From the NCBI RefSeq assembly GCF_021295345.1, contig NZ_JAIMJB010000016.1, positions 62,000-125,999 of the forward strand: 64,000 nucleotides of DNA, read 5' to 3'. Numbering within the stretch: the stretch's first letter is position 1; each line of letters opens with the position of its first letter. Under the pieces are notes generated by a model, which saw only the letters and a program-made list of their open reading frames with translations, searched no databases and was not told the DNA's origin. Source of the stretch: Motilimonas eburnea. Its GTDB lineage: Bacteria > Pseudomonadota > Gammaproteobacteria > Enterobacterales > CBDFNC01. This document shows, piece after piece, positions 35,239 to 45,216 of this stretch. Made by a program: the position numbers and the translations under genes.

Positions 35239-35851
35239 CGAATAACTCCACATCGCCGCTTTCCGGCTTGGCTTTGAGTTTTAATCGGTACTCACTTTCA
35301 CGATCCATGATGGTGCTATTATGAATATTTTTGATTTTTCTCACCATCACCCGCCCCGTATCGGGGAAGAAGTATACCTTTCTCGGATACACATCAAGTA
35401 AGTCGCTGGCCAGAATAGGAATGTGCTCAGTTTGTAGATAGTCTTGCACAAACTCGGCATTACGCTCACCCACATTCACCGTCATAAACCCTTTTAGCAC
35501 ATTACCGCCGCCAAATACTTTGGCTTCGAGACGATCACGGTGGGCCCCTAATTTCAGCAAATGGTTGATCAGAATTTCCATCGCATACACACCATAACGG
35601 CCAGATTCAGAGAAAATATCATCTGGCTGACTGTTATCCTGCGGCAATAAAAAGTGGTTCATACCCGCAATATTAAGCACAGGATCACGCAAACACACGG
35701 CGACACACGAGCCCAATACGGTCACGATCAGGGTATTTTGCTTAGTCGCAAAATATTCGCCCGGTAAGATTTTCACCGCATCACAGTCAAAGTGGCGATC
35801 ATAATAACGATTAGGCGCTAAGTGTGGGTTATTGATTTCAAATGCAACCAT
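35231..35851 (-). CDS. cheD: CheD chemoreceptor glutamine deamidase
   Basis: CheD deamidates glutamines in receptor methylation regions and can tune receptor activity. The 206-residue product carries the conserved catalytic cysteine in VTVLGSCVAVCLRD and the His in GMNHFLLP, plus FGGGNVL and VNVGERNAEFV. It starts one base after the cheR stop and overlaps cheB, so cheR, cheD and cheB are translated together. CheD is absent from E. coli but usual in Shewanella and Vibrio-type clusters with cytosolic receptors. Confidence 0.95.
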   Translation of the reverse strand: MVAFEINNPHLAPNRYYDRHFDCDAVKILPGEYFATKQNTLIVTVLGSCVAVCLRDPVLNIAGMNHFLLPQDNSQPDDIFSESGRYGVYAMEILINHLLKLGAHRDRLEAKVFGGGNVLKGFMTVNVGERNAEFVQDYLQTEHIPILASDLLDVYPRKVYFFPDTGRVMVRKIKNIHNSTIMDRESEYRLKLKAKPESGDVELFDD

Positions 35852-35852
35852 C

Positions 35853-36689
35853 CTACCTGCCTATGTAATTGGGTTGATAGGTAGTGTTGCCAGCTGGCTT
35901 CACTAGATGACTCGCATGGGAAAAGTTTTCCGAGTGCCCCGCTATGTATAAGCCATTTTTCGATAATAATTTGACCATCCGCTCTAGGATGGTGAGCTGG
36001 GTTGGTCGGTCAAAATAAATCATCACATTACGGCAGAAAATAATGTCTAACGGCCCTTTTACCGACCAATTAGGAGATAATAAATTTAATTGCCTAAATT
36101 CAACCATGGCTCGGAGTTCGGGCACCACTTTGACATAACCGGCTCGCGCCCCCTTACCCTTAAAAAAGAACTGCTTGCAACGCTGCTCGGGCAAGCCTTT
36201 AATACGGTCAAAATGATAAATACCCTGCTCGGCCTGCCTTAACACATTACTGTCAATGTCTGAGGCAATGATCTTCACGTGGGTATCAAAGCGGCCAAAG
36301 TGCTCCGCCACTATCATGGCGATAGAGTAAGGCTCTTCGCCTGTGCTACTGGCCGCACACCATATCTGACGCGTTTCTGGATGTGCCGTTAAGTAGGCAC
36401 GTAGCACATCAAAATGGTGGGGCTCACGAAAAAACGAAGTAAGGTTGGTGGTCAGCGCATTGATGAATAACTCTTCTTCTGCAGGATGCGTGTTTAAGTA
36501 AGCCAGATAATCGGGAAAGGACGCCTTCTTCAATGCCCGCAGCCGCCGCGCTAAACGGCTGTAGACCATTGAATCCTTGCTATCTGCCAAGCGGATCCCT
36601 GTAAGTTGATATAGCAGTGCCCGTACGGCTTCAAAATCTTGCTGGCCGTAGTGAAACTCACGCTGACTTTCACCTACTACACTGCTCAT
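35853..36689 (-). CDS. cheR: CheR receptor methyltransferase
   Basis: CheR methylates receptor glutamates using S-adenosylmethionine. The 278-residue product has the all-helical N-terminal domain (GIRLADSKDSMVYSRLARRL, LTTNLTSFFREPHHF) and the SAM-binding domain (IWCAASSTGEEPYSIAM, DIIFCRNVMIYFD, GLYIAGHSENF). Ribosome site AAGGAGG precedes the ATG. The upstream gene is a receptor ending in a CheR-docking-like pentapeptide, so enzyme and substrate are adjacent. Confidence 0.96.
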   Translation of the reverse strand: MSSVVGESQREFHYGQQDFEAVRALLYQLTGIRLADSKDSMVYSRLARRLRALKKASFPDYLAYLNTHPAEEELFINALTTNLTSFFREPHHFDVLRAYLTAHPETRQIWCAASSTGEEPYSIAMIVAEHFGRFDTHVKIIASDIDSNVLRQAEQGIYHFDRIKGLPEQRCKQFFFKGKGARAGYVKVVPELRAMVEFRQLNLLSPNWSVKGPLDIIFCRNVMIYFDRPTQLTILERMVKLLSKNGLYIAGHSENFSHASHLVKPAGNTTYQPNYIGR

Positions 36690-36725
36690 TGCGCCTCCTT
36701 GGCAGCTGATTACTCGTGGTTCAGA

Positions 36726-39068
36726 TTAAAAACTTTCCCATTCGTCATCATCGGATCGAGCCGGTTTTACCACAGGTTTAACTTGCGCCGGCTTAACCGC
36801 AATCGGTTTAACACCTGCACTGCTAGCTCCGCTGATAGCCCCGCTAACAACGGGCGCCGGGGCGTCCAGCATGGCTTGATGAGACTCATCCAGTTTGAAC
36901 TTGGTGACATTCCGGGCCATTTGCGCCGCTTGCGATAATAGGCTCTCTGCCGCTGCGGCCGCTTCTTCCACGAGGGCCGCGTTTTGTTGCGTCATTTCAT
37001 CCATTTGATTCACCGCTTTACCCACTTCATCAAGGCCAGAAGCCTGCTCAGATGATGCCGCGGCTATTTCTGCCATGATGTCGTTTACTCGTTTAATGGA
37101 GGTAACGATTTCCTTCATGGTATCGCCCGATTTGCCCACCAGCTCATTACCATTGTTAATCTTGCTGACCGAGTCTGAAATCAAGGACTTAATATCTTTA
37201 GCGGCATTGGCAGAGCGCTGCGCGAGGGTACGAACTTCAGACGCAACCACGGCAAAACCGCGACCTTGCTCGCCCGCTCTAGCCGCTTCCACCGCGGCAT
37301 TCAGGGCAAGAATATTGGTTTGGAATGCAATGCCATCAATCACGCCGATAATGTCAGAGATTTTTTGCGATGATTCATTAATTGACGCCATGGTTTTCAC
37401 CACTTGTTCGATTAATTCACCACCATTGCCCGCCACCTCAGACGCCTTGGCCGACAGGGTATTGGCCTGTTTAGCATTGTCAGCGTTTTGGCGCACTGTT
37501 CCGGTCAGCTCTTCCATGCTGGATGCGGTTTCTTCCAAGCTAGAAGCTTGCTGCTCGGTTCGGCTAGACAGGTCGGTGTTACCTTGTGAAATCTCACTGG
37601 CAGCCGTGTTTATGGTTTCAGCTGCTAGGCGAATTTCACCTAGCATTTGCGCTAGGTTTTCTGCGGTTTGGTTACAGCCGTCTTTTAATTCTTCAAAGGA
37701 GCCTTGGTACTCGGCTTCAACACGTTCAGTTAAGTCTCCTTGAGCGATGGCCTTAAGCACGCGGTTGATGTCGTTTAAGCCGTTCTCTGTCGTGCGCAGT
37801 AACGAATTAAGGCCTTCTGATAACGCAAGGAAAAAACCTTCTTTATTCTCGGTATTAATCAGTCCAGTAAAATCGCCTTGGGCTGCGGCCATCACCACCG
37901 AGTTCACTTCACTTTCAACTTGCACTTCTTGGGTGCGATCTAGCCACTCCACCACCGAGCCAAGCCGCTCACCTTCTTTATCAAAAATAGGATTGGCAAC
38001 TAAACGGAAATGGCGCTTGCCAACCACAATATTTGACGTGTAAGTTTTGGTAAGTTTGGCCAATAAATTCATCTGGTGGGATGGGTTTTTATGGAACACA
38101 TCCATATTACTGCCCAAGATTTTTTCCACCGAAAAGTGGGGTAATACGGCGCGCAAGTCCGCTTCGGCATCACGCAGCATGGCTTCGACGGATTTATTCA
38201 TGTAGATAATTTTTCGATCGGCATCGGCTATCATGACATTGGTGGTGGTGGTGTCGAGTGCGCCTAAAATACGACTGAGCTCTTGCTCTGCTGCCACTTC
38301 CTTGGTGCGATCTATCCATTCCACTACCGAGCCTAAACGGCCGCCTTGCTCATCAAAGATCGGATTAGCCAGTAAGCGAAAACTGCGCCCTGCCACCACG
38401 ATGTTACCCACATAGGTTTTTTCCAATGTCGCCAGTAGCTTTCTTTGATGGGAAGGATCTTTATGAAAAATATCCATGTTGCTGCCGAGCAACTGGTCTA
38501 CATCAAAATGGGGTAGCGCCTTGCGCAAATCAGCTTGCGCGTCACGTAGCATGGCCTCAACCGCTTTGTTCATAAAGATAATGTTACGATCAACATCAGC
38601 CACCATCACATTAGAAGAGGTAGCATCAAGGGCCGAAGTGACCCTTAAGGACAGCAGCTCATGGCGTTTTATTTCGGTTAAATCATGCCATTCCACTGAC
38701 GTGCCTAAGACTTCGCCGTGCTCATTTTTAAGGGGGTTTAAGATAAGTTTAAAACAGCGCCCACCCACTTTAATCTCTGCTCTATGGGTATCATTAAGCT
38801 GACTTAGAATGCCTGTTTGGTGCTGTGGTTGGCGGTGAAAAATGTCAATATTACTGCCTACTAAGGTCGCGACCGAAAATTGCGGCAAGTCTTTGCGAAT
38901 ATCGTCTTGTGCCGCTGACAACATATTGATGACAGCTTTGTTGGCATAAACGATGTTTCGCTGCGCATCGGCAATCATGAAACAGGTTGAACTATTGTCT
39001 AAGGCTAAGCTCGCGCGACTCAGTGCGAGCTGCTGTTGTGAGTTACCAAACCAAGATGCGATGCCCAT
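36726..39068 (-). CDS. Soluble methyl-accepting chemotaxis protein with three PAS domains
   Basis: The 780-residue product has no signal peptide or membrane helix. Three PAS domains follow one another (about 15-125, 135-250, 255-375), each with a version of [16 protein letters not shown] and [14 protein letters not shown]-like segment and the receptor signalling domain come next (hairpin tip region [20 protein letters not shown] at about 600-620). The last residues are [13 protein letters not shown] fits the W-x-F pentapeptide (NWETF in E. coli Tar) that tethers CheR. A cytosolic receptor of this type probably senses redox state or a bound cofactor. GGAGGG lies just before the start. Repeats 2 and 3 are similar enough to suggest internal duplication. 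Confidence 0.93.
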   Translation of the reverse strand: MGIASWFGNSQQQLALSRASLALDNSSTCFMIADAQRNIVYANKAVINMLSAAQDDIRKDLPQFSVATLVGSNIDIFHRQPQHQTGILSQLNDTHRAEIKVGGRCFKLILNPLKNEHGEVLGTSVEWHDLTEIKRHELLSLRVTSALDATSSNVMVADVDRNIIFMNKAVEAMLRDAQADLRKALPHFDVDQLLGSNMDIFHKDPSHQRKLLATLEKTYVGNIVVAGRSFRLLANPIFDEQGGRLGSVVEWIDRTKEVAAEQELSRILGALDTTTTNVMIADADRKIIYMNKSVEAMLRDAEADLRAVLPHFSVEKILGSNMDVFHKNPSHQMNLLAKLTKTYTSNIVVGKRHFRLVANPIFDKEGERLGSVVEWLDRTQEVQVESEVNSVVMAAAQGDFTGLINTENKEGFFLALSEGLNSLLRTTENGLNDINRVLKAIAQGDLTERVEAEYQGSFEELKDGCNQTAENLAQMLGEIRLAAETINTAASEISQGNTDLSSRTEQQASSLEETASSMEELTGTVRQNADNAKQANTLSAKASEVAGNGGELIEQVVKTMASINESSQKISDIIGVIDGIAFQTNILALNAAVEAARAGEQGRGFAVVASEVRTLAQRSANAAKDIKSLISDSVSKINNGNELVGKSGDTMKEIVTSIKRVNDIMAEIAAASSEQASGLDEVGKAVNQMDEMTQQNAALVEEAAAAAESLLSQAAQMARNVTKFKLDESHQAMLDAPAPVVSGAISGASSAGVKPIAVKPAQVKPVVKPARSDDDEWESF

Positions 39069-39070
39069 AA

Positions 39071-39577
39071 TTATCCCTCCGATGCCATTGTGGTCTCATC
39101 AAATAAGCCCAGCTCATGGCTGGAAATCAGTTTTTCGATATTTAGCAATATGATCATGTCGTCATTCACTGGCGCCAGACCAAATAAGTATTCACTATCA
39201 AACGCCACTCCAAACTCAGGGGGTGGCTTTATGTCGGTGGATTCCATATTGATAACGTCTGATACGGCATCCACCACGATGCCAACAATCCGATCATTAA
39301 TGTGTAGCATGATGACAATGGTAAATTCGTTATAGTTGGCATCACCGACATTAAATTTAATTCTGAGATCAACAATCGGCACGATATCACCACGCAAGTT
39401 CAGAACCCCTTTAATAAAGGGCGGCGCATTCGCAATCTTAGTCACAGGCTCATACCCTCTTATTTCACGGACTTTCATAATGTCTAAGCCGTAATGCTCG
39501 TCACCTAAGGTGAAGGTTAAGTACTCTAAGCGACTGCTATCTTTGCTCTCGACTTCTGTTTGATGTGAATGATTCAT
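39071..39577 (-). CDS. cheW: CheW chemotaxis coupling protein
   Basis: CheW links receptors to the CheA kinase. The 168-residue product shows the family blocks [48 protein letters not shown] and [13 protein letters not shown]. It overlaps the cheA stop by ATGA and is followed 2 bases later by the PAS-receptor gene, placing coupling protein, kinase and receptor in a tight unit. Confidence 0.96.
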   Translation of the reverse strand: MNHSHQTEVESKDSSRLEYLTFTLGDEHYGLDIMKVREIRGYEPVTKIANAPPFIKGVLNLRGDIVPIVDLRIKFNVGDANYNEFTIVIMLHINDRIVGIVVDAVSDVINMESTDIKPPPEFGVAFDSEYLFGLAPVNDDMIILLNIEKLISSHELGLFDETTMASEG

Positions 39578-41697
39578 CCCATTTCCTTGTTTACAAAAGA
39601 CGCATCAACCTTTAACGCCAATGATTCTGCATCAATAATCAAGGCAACACTGCCGTCGCCCATAATGGTTGCGCCCGCCACGCCAGGAACGCGACGGTAA
39701 TGTTGCTCCAGGCTTTTAATCACCACTTGTTGCTGGCCGATCAAGTCATCCACCAGCAAGGCAAAACGGGTTTTGCTGGTTTCAATCAGCACTAAAATGC
39801 CATCACTGGGGCGAGGTGAGTTGGGCTCAACCTCCATGACTTTATAAAGCTGAACGATCGGCCAATATGCATCACGCAGCTCTAGCACTTGCTGATTACT
39901 GATTTGCTTTAATTGATTCTCACTGGGTTGTACGGATTCGATGATATTCACGAGAGGAATAATGAACATTTGATCGCCCACAGCAATGGACATGCCATCC
40001 AATATTGCCAACGTCAGAGGGAGGCGAATTTCAAAGGTGGAGCCGACTCCAGCTTGGGACTCTATTTCAAGGCGGCCACCCATGGATTCAATATTTCGTT
40101 TCACCACATCCATCCCCACACCGCGACCAGAAACATCGGTGATCTCGGCAGCGGTAGAAAAACCTGCCGACATAATCAACTGCCAGACTTGTTGATCCGA
40201 GGGATTTTCCGGCACATCAATGCCATTTTCGTATGCTTTCGCCAAGATACGATCGCGATTGAGGCCACCCCCGTCATCACTGACAGAAATCAGTATGTTG
40301 CCACCCTTTTGCTCGGCTTTAAGGGTGAGCTTGCCGGTTTCTTCTTTGCCCGCAGCAAGGCGCACTTCGGGCTTTTCAATGCCGTGATCTAAACTGTTGC
40401 GCACTAAATGGGTCAGGGGATCGACCAAACGTTCAATTAAGCCTTTATCGATTTCGGTTTGCCCCCCCTCTATCACCAGGTCGATTTTTTTATTAAGCTT
40501 TTTCGATAAATCCCTGACAACTCGTGGAAAGCGGTTAAACACAAATGACATGGGCAACATCCGAATCGACATGATGCCCTCTTGCAATTCTCGGGTATTT
40601 CGCTCTAATTCTGTCAACGCAGAATGCAACCGCTCCGATGAAGGCCCCTGTACATCATCCCCAATCAGATTAAGCATAGACTGGGTAATAACCAATTCAC
40701 CAACCAAGTTGACTAAGCTGTCAATTTTGGTGATGTCGACTCGAATACTGCTCGCCTCAACACTCTCACTCTTCGCGCTTGGCTCCTTTTTACTGCTCGA
40801 TGAAGCAACAGGGGCTGACGACTTAGCTGGCTCACTGGGGCGAGAGGCAATGTTTACCGCAGGCTCTTTCGCTTGGCTAGCTGACGGGGCCCCTTGCTGG
40901 TCAGGTGGAATATCTTCAGGTGTTGAAGGCGCTTGCAAAGGTGCTTGCAAAGGTGCTTGCAAAGGTTCAAAAAAGCCAAAACCGGCTTCATCATCTTCAG
41001 ATGTTTCATTGTTTTCAGCTGCTTTCCCCAATGGAGCGAAAAAGCCAAATCCCTCATCATCCGTACTCACCTCAGGTTCGCTGCCAGCCTCACTCTCAGA
41101 GCCCTTACCGACTAAAGCCTCTCTCGCTGAGGGCTCACTCGCTGAAGGTTCACTCGTTGAGGACTCACTGGCTAAGGGCCCAAAAAAGCCAAAATCAGAC
41201 GCTTCTTCCGTTTCAGCTTGCGCTGCTTCAGTGTGACTGTCTGACGGCTGGTTTAGGGGCTGAAAGAAGCCATAGCCTTGCTCAGTCGACTCAATTTGGT
41301 TAGACAAAGAAGGATCTAGAATGGCCTCTAGATCAGCTGTGGTTGAATTCACTAAGGCCCAATCAGGCTCGCTGCCTTCGGTATAGCTTTGCAATAAGTT
41401 ACGCAATGCATCCACCGCAACCAGCAGCCCATCGATGGCTTGTGCATGTAATTGAAATTTTCCTTGTCTGGCTTTATCAAACAAGTTTTCCATGACATGA
41501 GTCACGGTGATCAAAGCATCAAAGGCAAACATGCCACTGCCCCCTTTGATGGAGTGAGCGGCACGGAAAATACTGTTTAACTCTTCAGTATCGGGGGCGC
41601 TAGGATCGAGAGCCAACAATAGGTGTTCCATCTCGTCTAAGTGCTCATGACTTTCTTCGATAAACACGCCATGAAACTGGCTCATATCCATTGACAT
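39574..41697 (-). CDS. cheA: CheA chemotaxis histidine kinase with FGFF-repeat linker
   Basis: CheA autophosphorylates and passes phosphate to CheY and CheB. The 707-residue product has an HPt domain with phospho-His48 (FRAAHSIKGGSGMF), a long acidic linker (about 130-310), the P3 dimerisation helices (VDITKIDSLVNLVGELVITQ), the P4 ATPase with its boxes (HLVRNSLDHGIE, ISVSDDGGGLNRD, GRGVGMDVV) and the CheW-like P5 domain. In place of a recognisable P2 domain the linker has four copies of a GFGFF-x-PL motif (residues about 140, 171, 218, 240), followed by APLQ repeats. GGAAGG lies 5 nt before the ATG. The motif copies may be CheY/CheB docking sites; that is inference. Confidence 0.95.
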   Translation of the reverse strand: MSMDMSQFHGVFIEESHEHLDEMEHLLLALDPSAPDTEELNSIFRAAHSIKGGSGMFAFDALITVTHVMENLFDKARQGKFQLHAQAIDGLLVAVDALRNLLQSYTEGSEPDWALVNSTTADLEAILDPSLSNQIESTEQGYGFFQPLNQPSDSHTEAAQAETEEASDFGFFGPLASESSTSEPSASEPSAREALVGKGSESEAGSEPEVSTDDEGFGFFAPLGKAAENNETSEDDEAGFGFFEPLQAPLQAPLQAPSTPEDIPPDQQGAPSASQAKEPAVNIASRPSEPAKSSAPVASSSSKKEPSAKSESVEASSIRVDITKIDSLVNLVGELVITQSMLNLIGDDVQGPSSERLHSALTELERNTRELQEGIMSIRMLPMSFVFNRFPRVVRDLSKKLNKKIDLVIEGGQTEIDKGLIERLVDPLTHLVRNSLDHGIEKPEVRLAAGKEETGKLTLKAEQKGGNILISVSDDGGGLNRDRILAKAYENGIDVPENPSDQQVWQLIMSAGFSTAAEITDVSGRGVGMDVVKRNIESMGGRLEIESQAGVGSTFEIRLPLTLAILDGMSIAVGDQMFIIPLVNIIESVQPSENQLKQISNQQVLELRDAYWPIVQLYKVMEVEPNSPRPSDGILVLIETSKTRFALLVDDLIGQQQVVIKSLEQHYRRVPGVAGATIMGDGSVALIIDAESLALKVDASFVNKEMG
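40931..40966 (-). repeat. Three perfect 12-bp in-frame repeats in cheA linker
   Basis: GCTTGCAAAGGT occurs three times in a row and encodes repeated APLQ after the fourth FGFF motif. Being a multiple of three, slippage here would lengthen or shorten the linker only. Confidence 0.85.
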
Positions 41698-41717
41698 AGT
41701 GGCCTTCCCAGTTTGCT

Positions 41718-42083
41718 CTAACCCAGTACCTTAGCGGCAACTTGTAGCAGTTTAGCGGGATCAAATGGCTTCACCATCCAACCCGTTGCGCCCGCTGCAC
41801 GCCCCTTCGCTTTCATTTCCTCACTGGCCTCCGTGGTCAGTACCACAATCGGCTTAGTGCGGTAACTGGCCAAGCCGCGTAATGACTTAATCAGGGTCAA
41901 GCCATCCATACGCGGCATATTTTGATCCGTCAGCACGAAGTCAAAATTATTGGTTTTGCAAAGATCTAACGCCTCTTGGCCATCTTTCGCTAAGGTTACT
42001 CGGTAGCTGGCCGATTTTAGGGTCGCTTCGACCATTTGTCTGATTGATGCTGAGTCATCAACGATAAGCACATTTTTACTCAT
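41718..42083 (-). CDS. cheY: CheY-type single-domain response regulator
   Basis: The 121-residue product is a receiver domain alone: acidic pocket VDDS at 8-11, phospho-acceptor Asp53 (LTDQNMPRMDG), the switch Thr in VVLTTEAS and Lys in MVKPFDP. Lack of an output domain, and the place just before cheA, indicate a CheY that binds the flagellar motor or acts as a phosphate sink. ATG 42083 is used (MSKNVLIV), one base after the crsR stop, in place of the GTG at 42098. Confidence 0.9.
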   Translation of the reverse strand: MSKNVLIVDDSASIRQMVEATLKSASYRVTLAKDGQEALDLCKTNNFDFVLTDQNMPRMDGLTLIKSLRGLASYRTKPIVVLTTEASEEMKAKGRAAGATGWMVKPFDPAKLLQVAAKVLG

Positions 42084-42084
42084 A

Positions 42085-43770
42085 TTATTTAGTTCCACCT
42101 AAGACCACCCGCGCGGCATTACCGGGGGGGATAATTTCAAGGGAGTCAGCGAGGTGCTCGATTAAGGTTAAGCCCCTGCCATAGCTTTTAGTTAAATCAG
42201 CAGGCTTCATATCACCATGAAAAAAGCCGGGCCCGCTATCTTTGATATAGATCTCTAAGCACTGAATATGACTTTGCCACTGTACTTTCAGCACGATTTT
42301 GTCTTTACCCCTTAGGTTTTTAATGCGTTGCTCCTTTTGTTCGTAGAAAACAAGGAAGCCGTTCTCTTGCTCTTTAATCTCACTGCTCAGCCCGAGCACT
42401 CCGTGTTCAAATGCATTCATGTATAGCTCGGTCAATATGGTGAAAGTTTTTTGCACCAAAGGGAGAGGCAACTGCTTGGTTAACAAATCAGAAAAGTGCG
42501 TTGGAATATCGAGTAGATCGAGCGAAGATCCGTGCAAGGTATGCTCAATTAAAAAGGCACTCTCGCCTGCATATACAGCCACCTTATCACTTGGCTGTAT
42601 GTCAGCCAGCAACTGATTGGTATCAATTTGCACGATGGAAATATCATCCCCTGCAGGGGGACAATTCACATTGAAATATTTTTTTATCTCCGCGAGGGGC
42701 TCCTCGCTCTTAAGCAGCGGGACTAACTCTGCTTCGGTGAGTAACTCACCCTCATGGGAAGGGCTTTCGATGACGCCATCGCTGAACATAACAACCTGCT
42801 GGTTAGGCTCAAGAGGGAGCCTCACTGGATGCACATTAAACAGGGTATCGGGTAAGATCCCTAACGCCATGTTGCCTGATTCGACTTGGTTAATAATCTG
42901 TTGCTGCTGATCAACCACCAACACCGGAGGCATGGCACCGTTCCACACATCAATCACTCTTCGGTTAGGTTGAATATGCAGTAGGATCACGGCCACAAAA
43001 CGATCTTCTGGCAACATGTGCGTGAGCTTATTGTTCAATTCAAACACGATGTTGGAGATGGGCAGGGCCTTTTCCGACATGGCTTTAAAAATCTGCACCA
43101 AGGGCATCAAGGAAACTGCGGCGGCAAGCCCGTGGCCCATGGCATCAGCCAGCAACACATAGTCACTGCCATCCTCCCCACAGCAATGGATCACACTATC
43201 TCCACTGAACTGAGAGGAAGGCTTAACCCAGTGATGGATCCCTGGATGGTCCGTATGAATTTTTGCAAACATGGCCCCCAGTAGGTGCTTGGCTAAGGCT
43301 TGCTCTTGCAGCTCCGCATCGCGCCATTGGTTCAGGGCTTCTCGCTGCTCATTGTTGAGCTTTTCCAATCGGCGTTGGTGTACCGATTTCTTCATTTTTA
43401 GCCAAAGCAGATCCATATTGACCGGCTTTAATGCATAGTCATCGATACCTTGACTGAAGGCTTGTAAGAAAAAATCCGCATCATCATTGGCGCTGACCAT
43501 GATCACGGCCGCCATCTTTAGCCGTTCCTTAAGCAAGGGTAACAAGGTCACACCTTGACCGTCCGTTAAGTGATTATCCAATAGCACTACGTCAAAATGG
43601 TGCTCTTTTGCCAGCACTTCCCGCGCAGATTCAAGGGAGGGGCAGATAGTCATTTTGACGCCTTTTTCATTGAAAAAGTGCTGATATAGCAAGGTAAAAA
43701 CCGTGCTATCTTCCACCACTAGCACTGTGTAGGGTGGGCTAATATGATGTGAAGACTCAGTAAAAGGCAT
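42085..43770 (-). CDS. crsR: CrsR-like three-domain response regulator (receiver, PP2C phosphatase, anti-sigma kinase)
   Basis: The 561-residue product has a receiver domain (15-130, Asp65), a SpoIIE/PP2C-type phosphatase domain (about 180-385; GDSVIHCC, VLLADAMGHGLAAA, VVMFSDGVIES, GDDISIVQI) and a C-terminal GHKL kinase domain of RsbW type (about 420-558; ILTELYMNAFEHGVL, IYIKDSGPGF, GRGLTLIEHLADS). Shewanella oneidensis CrsR has the same three domains and controls release of sigma-S through the antagonist CrsA. The adjacent STAS gene makes this the likely counterpart. Stress phosphorylation would switch the phosphatase on, dephosphorylate CrsA, and thus free sigma-S. Confidence 0.85.
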   Translation of the reverse strand: MPFTESSHHISPPYTVLVVEDSTVFTLLYQHFFNEKGVKMTICPSLESAREVLAKEHHFDVVLLDNHLTDGQGVTLLPLLKERLKMAAVIMVSANDDADFFLQAFSQGIDDYALKPVNMDLLWLKMKKSVHQRRLEKLNNEQREALNQWRDAELQEQALAKHLLGAMFAKIHTDHPGIHHWVKPSSQFSGDSVIHCCGEDGSDYVLLADAMGHGLAAAVSLMPLVQIFKAMSEKALPISNIVFELNNKLTHMLPEDRFVAVILLHIQPNRRVIDVWNGAMPPVLVVDQQQQIINQVESGNMALGILPDTLFNVHPVRLPLEPNQQVVMFSDGVIESPSHEGELLTEAELVPLLKSEEPLAEIKKYFNVNCPPAGDDISIVQIDTNQLLADIQPSDKVAVYAGESAFLIEHTLHGSSLDLLDIPTHFSDLLTKQLPLPLVQKTFTILTELYMNAFEHGVLGLSSEIKEQENGFLVFYEQKEQRIKNLRGKDKIVLKVQWQSHIQCLEIYIKDSGPGFFHGDMKPADLTKSYGRGLTLIEHLADSLEIIPPGNAARVVLGGTK

Positions 43771-44041
43771 ACAATTTCGCCATGTTGGCCATTTCTAAAA
43801 TATCCAGCGCACTGCCATGTGCGCCTCTTATTACTAACTTGGCTTGATGACGCTTTTCATTTTTTTTTGAAAGCAACACCAACATGCCAAGGGCAGAACT
43901 ATCTAGGTACTGAACTTGCGAAAAATCTAACTCGATAAGATCAACTTTTTCGCTCTGTAGAAGCTTTTCAATTTCTTGGTTAAACGTTTTGTGGTAGTGA
44001 AAATCAAACCGATTGGGTAATCGAATACTGTATTGCGCCAC
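43757..44041 (-). CDS. crsA: CrsA-like STAS anti-sigma factor antagonist
   Basis: The 94-residue STAS-domain product has the expected phosphorylatable serine in YLDSSALGML (Ser48 or Ser49). In partner switching, the unphosphorylated form binds the anti-sigma kinase and frees the sigma factor. It overlaps crsR by 14 bases, so both are made together. It lies between a receptor gene and the che genes, tying stress control to chemotaxis transcription. Confidence 0.85.
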   Translation of the reverse strand: MAQYSIRLPNRFDFHYHKTFNQEIEKLLQSEKVDLIELDFSQVQYLDSSALGMLVLLSKKNEKRHQAKLVIRGAHGSALDILEMANMAKLYAFY

Positions 44042-44073
44042 ATCCCCTCCTAACTATGATAGATGGCGGTAGA

Positions 44074-45216
44074 TTAAAAGAGATCCACGTCGCCGCTGGC
44101 CATAGAGCTCGCCGAAACCGGGTTAGAGCGAGTCGCTTTAAATTCATTGATATTTTCAATATAGTTCTTCAGTTTCTGAGGGTTGGTTAAATTTTCTGAT
44201 TCTGTTATCTGGCGCAGTTGCTGTTGCAGTAGATCCAATTGAGCCGCCATGTAATTAAGGTGTTGATGGTTGATATCGCCAAATTGCAGCCCACGCATCG
44301 CATCATACAAAGACTGCTGCAGTAACTGGTTATGCTCCTCTAACGCACTGGCGTGCTCTTTGTTTTGGTTGGCATTGGTCATCAGTAATTCGATGGCATT
44401 GTGTACATTTTTTTTCGCCTCCATCACGTAAGTCACATCTTGAGAAGCCACCTCGCCGATATCCGTAGTCAAGGCTTCAATGCGCTGCGCCATGTGCTGC
44501 AGCTTTTCTTGGATCTGATTACTAAAGCCTGCTGAGCGGGTTGACAGTGAGCGAACCTCATCAGCGACCACAGCAAAGCCCCGACCGGCTTCACCGGCCC
44601 GCGCCGCCTCTATCGCCGCATTAAGAGCAAGTAAATTGGTTTGCGAGGCGATTTGGTCGATGTCTTTCATGGCTTGCACCACATCGGGTACCAAGGCATT
44701 AATCTTGTTCACCTTTTCCACTAAATCCATGGATGCCGCTGACATATGCACCGTGGTTTCGACAAATTGCTCTAAGGTGGTACTGGTTTCTTTTGCAAAC
44801 GTCGCCATCCATGAGTCGCCCTGCTCATCTAACTCTGAAGCCAACAGGTGTGCGACCCTATCCCGCTGAAGTTCGGCCAGCTCTTTAAGTTGCGTAAATG
44901 CATTCGATAAGGTCGTCACGGCATCCGATTGGGTGCTATTGACATCATCAACGCCCAGCTTACACTCGGCAATCATCTCGGAAGCTTCTGCGAGTATTTG
45001 CTGCTGTAAACGTTGCGCTTCATCACTGCTACTCGTTATGTTTGACTCGCCCTTGGCTGAAACTTGGGTTTGCGGCATGCCATACCAGCAAAACGCAGCG
45101 CAGATAAAGACACACAGCGCAATCACCCCAAATACAGGCAATATAGGCGCGAGTAACAAGCCTGATAGCAATGCAACGACGACTCCCGCAATAACATGCC
45201 AGTTAGGTTTCGCCAT
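44074..45216 (-). CDS. Methyl-accepting chemotaxis-type protein without periplasmic sensor
   Basis: The 380-residue product has a hydrophobic N-terminus with two adjoining membrane helices (about 8-46, [19 protein letters not shown] and [17 protein letters not shown]) and almost no periplasmic loop. A helical region follows, then the receptor signalling hairpin ([20 protein letters not shown] at about 190-210, [14 protein letters not shown]). No HAMP or ligand domain is seen, and the C-terminus (SGDVDLF) lacks a CheR-docking pentapeptide. It is promoter-proximal in the che operon, with a strong ribosome site (AAGGAGAGGG). It may sense membrane state or cytoplasmic signals. Confidence 0.9.
   Translation of the reverse strand: MAKPNWHVIAGVVVALLSGLLLAPILPVFGVIALCVFICAAFCWYGMPQTQVSAKGESNITSSSDEAQRLQQQILAEASEMIAECKLGVDDVNSTQSDAVTTLSNAFTQLKELAELQRDRVAHLLASELDEQGDSWMATFAKETSTTLEQFVETTVHMSAASMDLVEKVNKINALVPDVVQAMKDIDQIASQTNLLALNAAIEAARAGEAGRGFAVVADEVRSLSTRSAGFSNQIQEKLQHMAQRIEALTTDIGEVASQDVTYVMEAKKNVHNAIELLMTNANQNKEHASALEEHNQLLQQSLYDAMRGLQFGDINHQHLNYMAAQLDLLQQQLRQITESENLTNPQKLKNYIENINEFKATRSNPVSASSMASGDVDLF

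Noticed and set aside
37075..37743. 222-codon plus-strand frame opposite the PAS receptor
   Set aside because: Antisense shadow of the conserved receptor signalling domain.
40397..41236. 279-codon plus-strand frame opposite cheA
   Set aside because: It is antisense to strongly conserved kinase domains and low-complexity linker, without its own ribosome site or recognisable protein.
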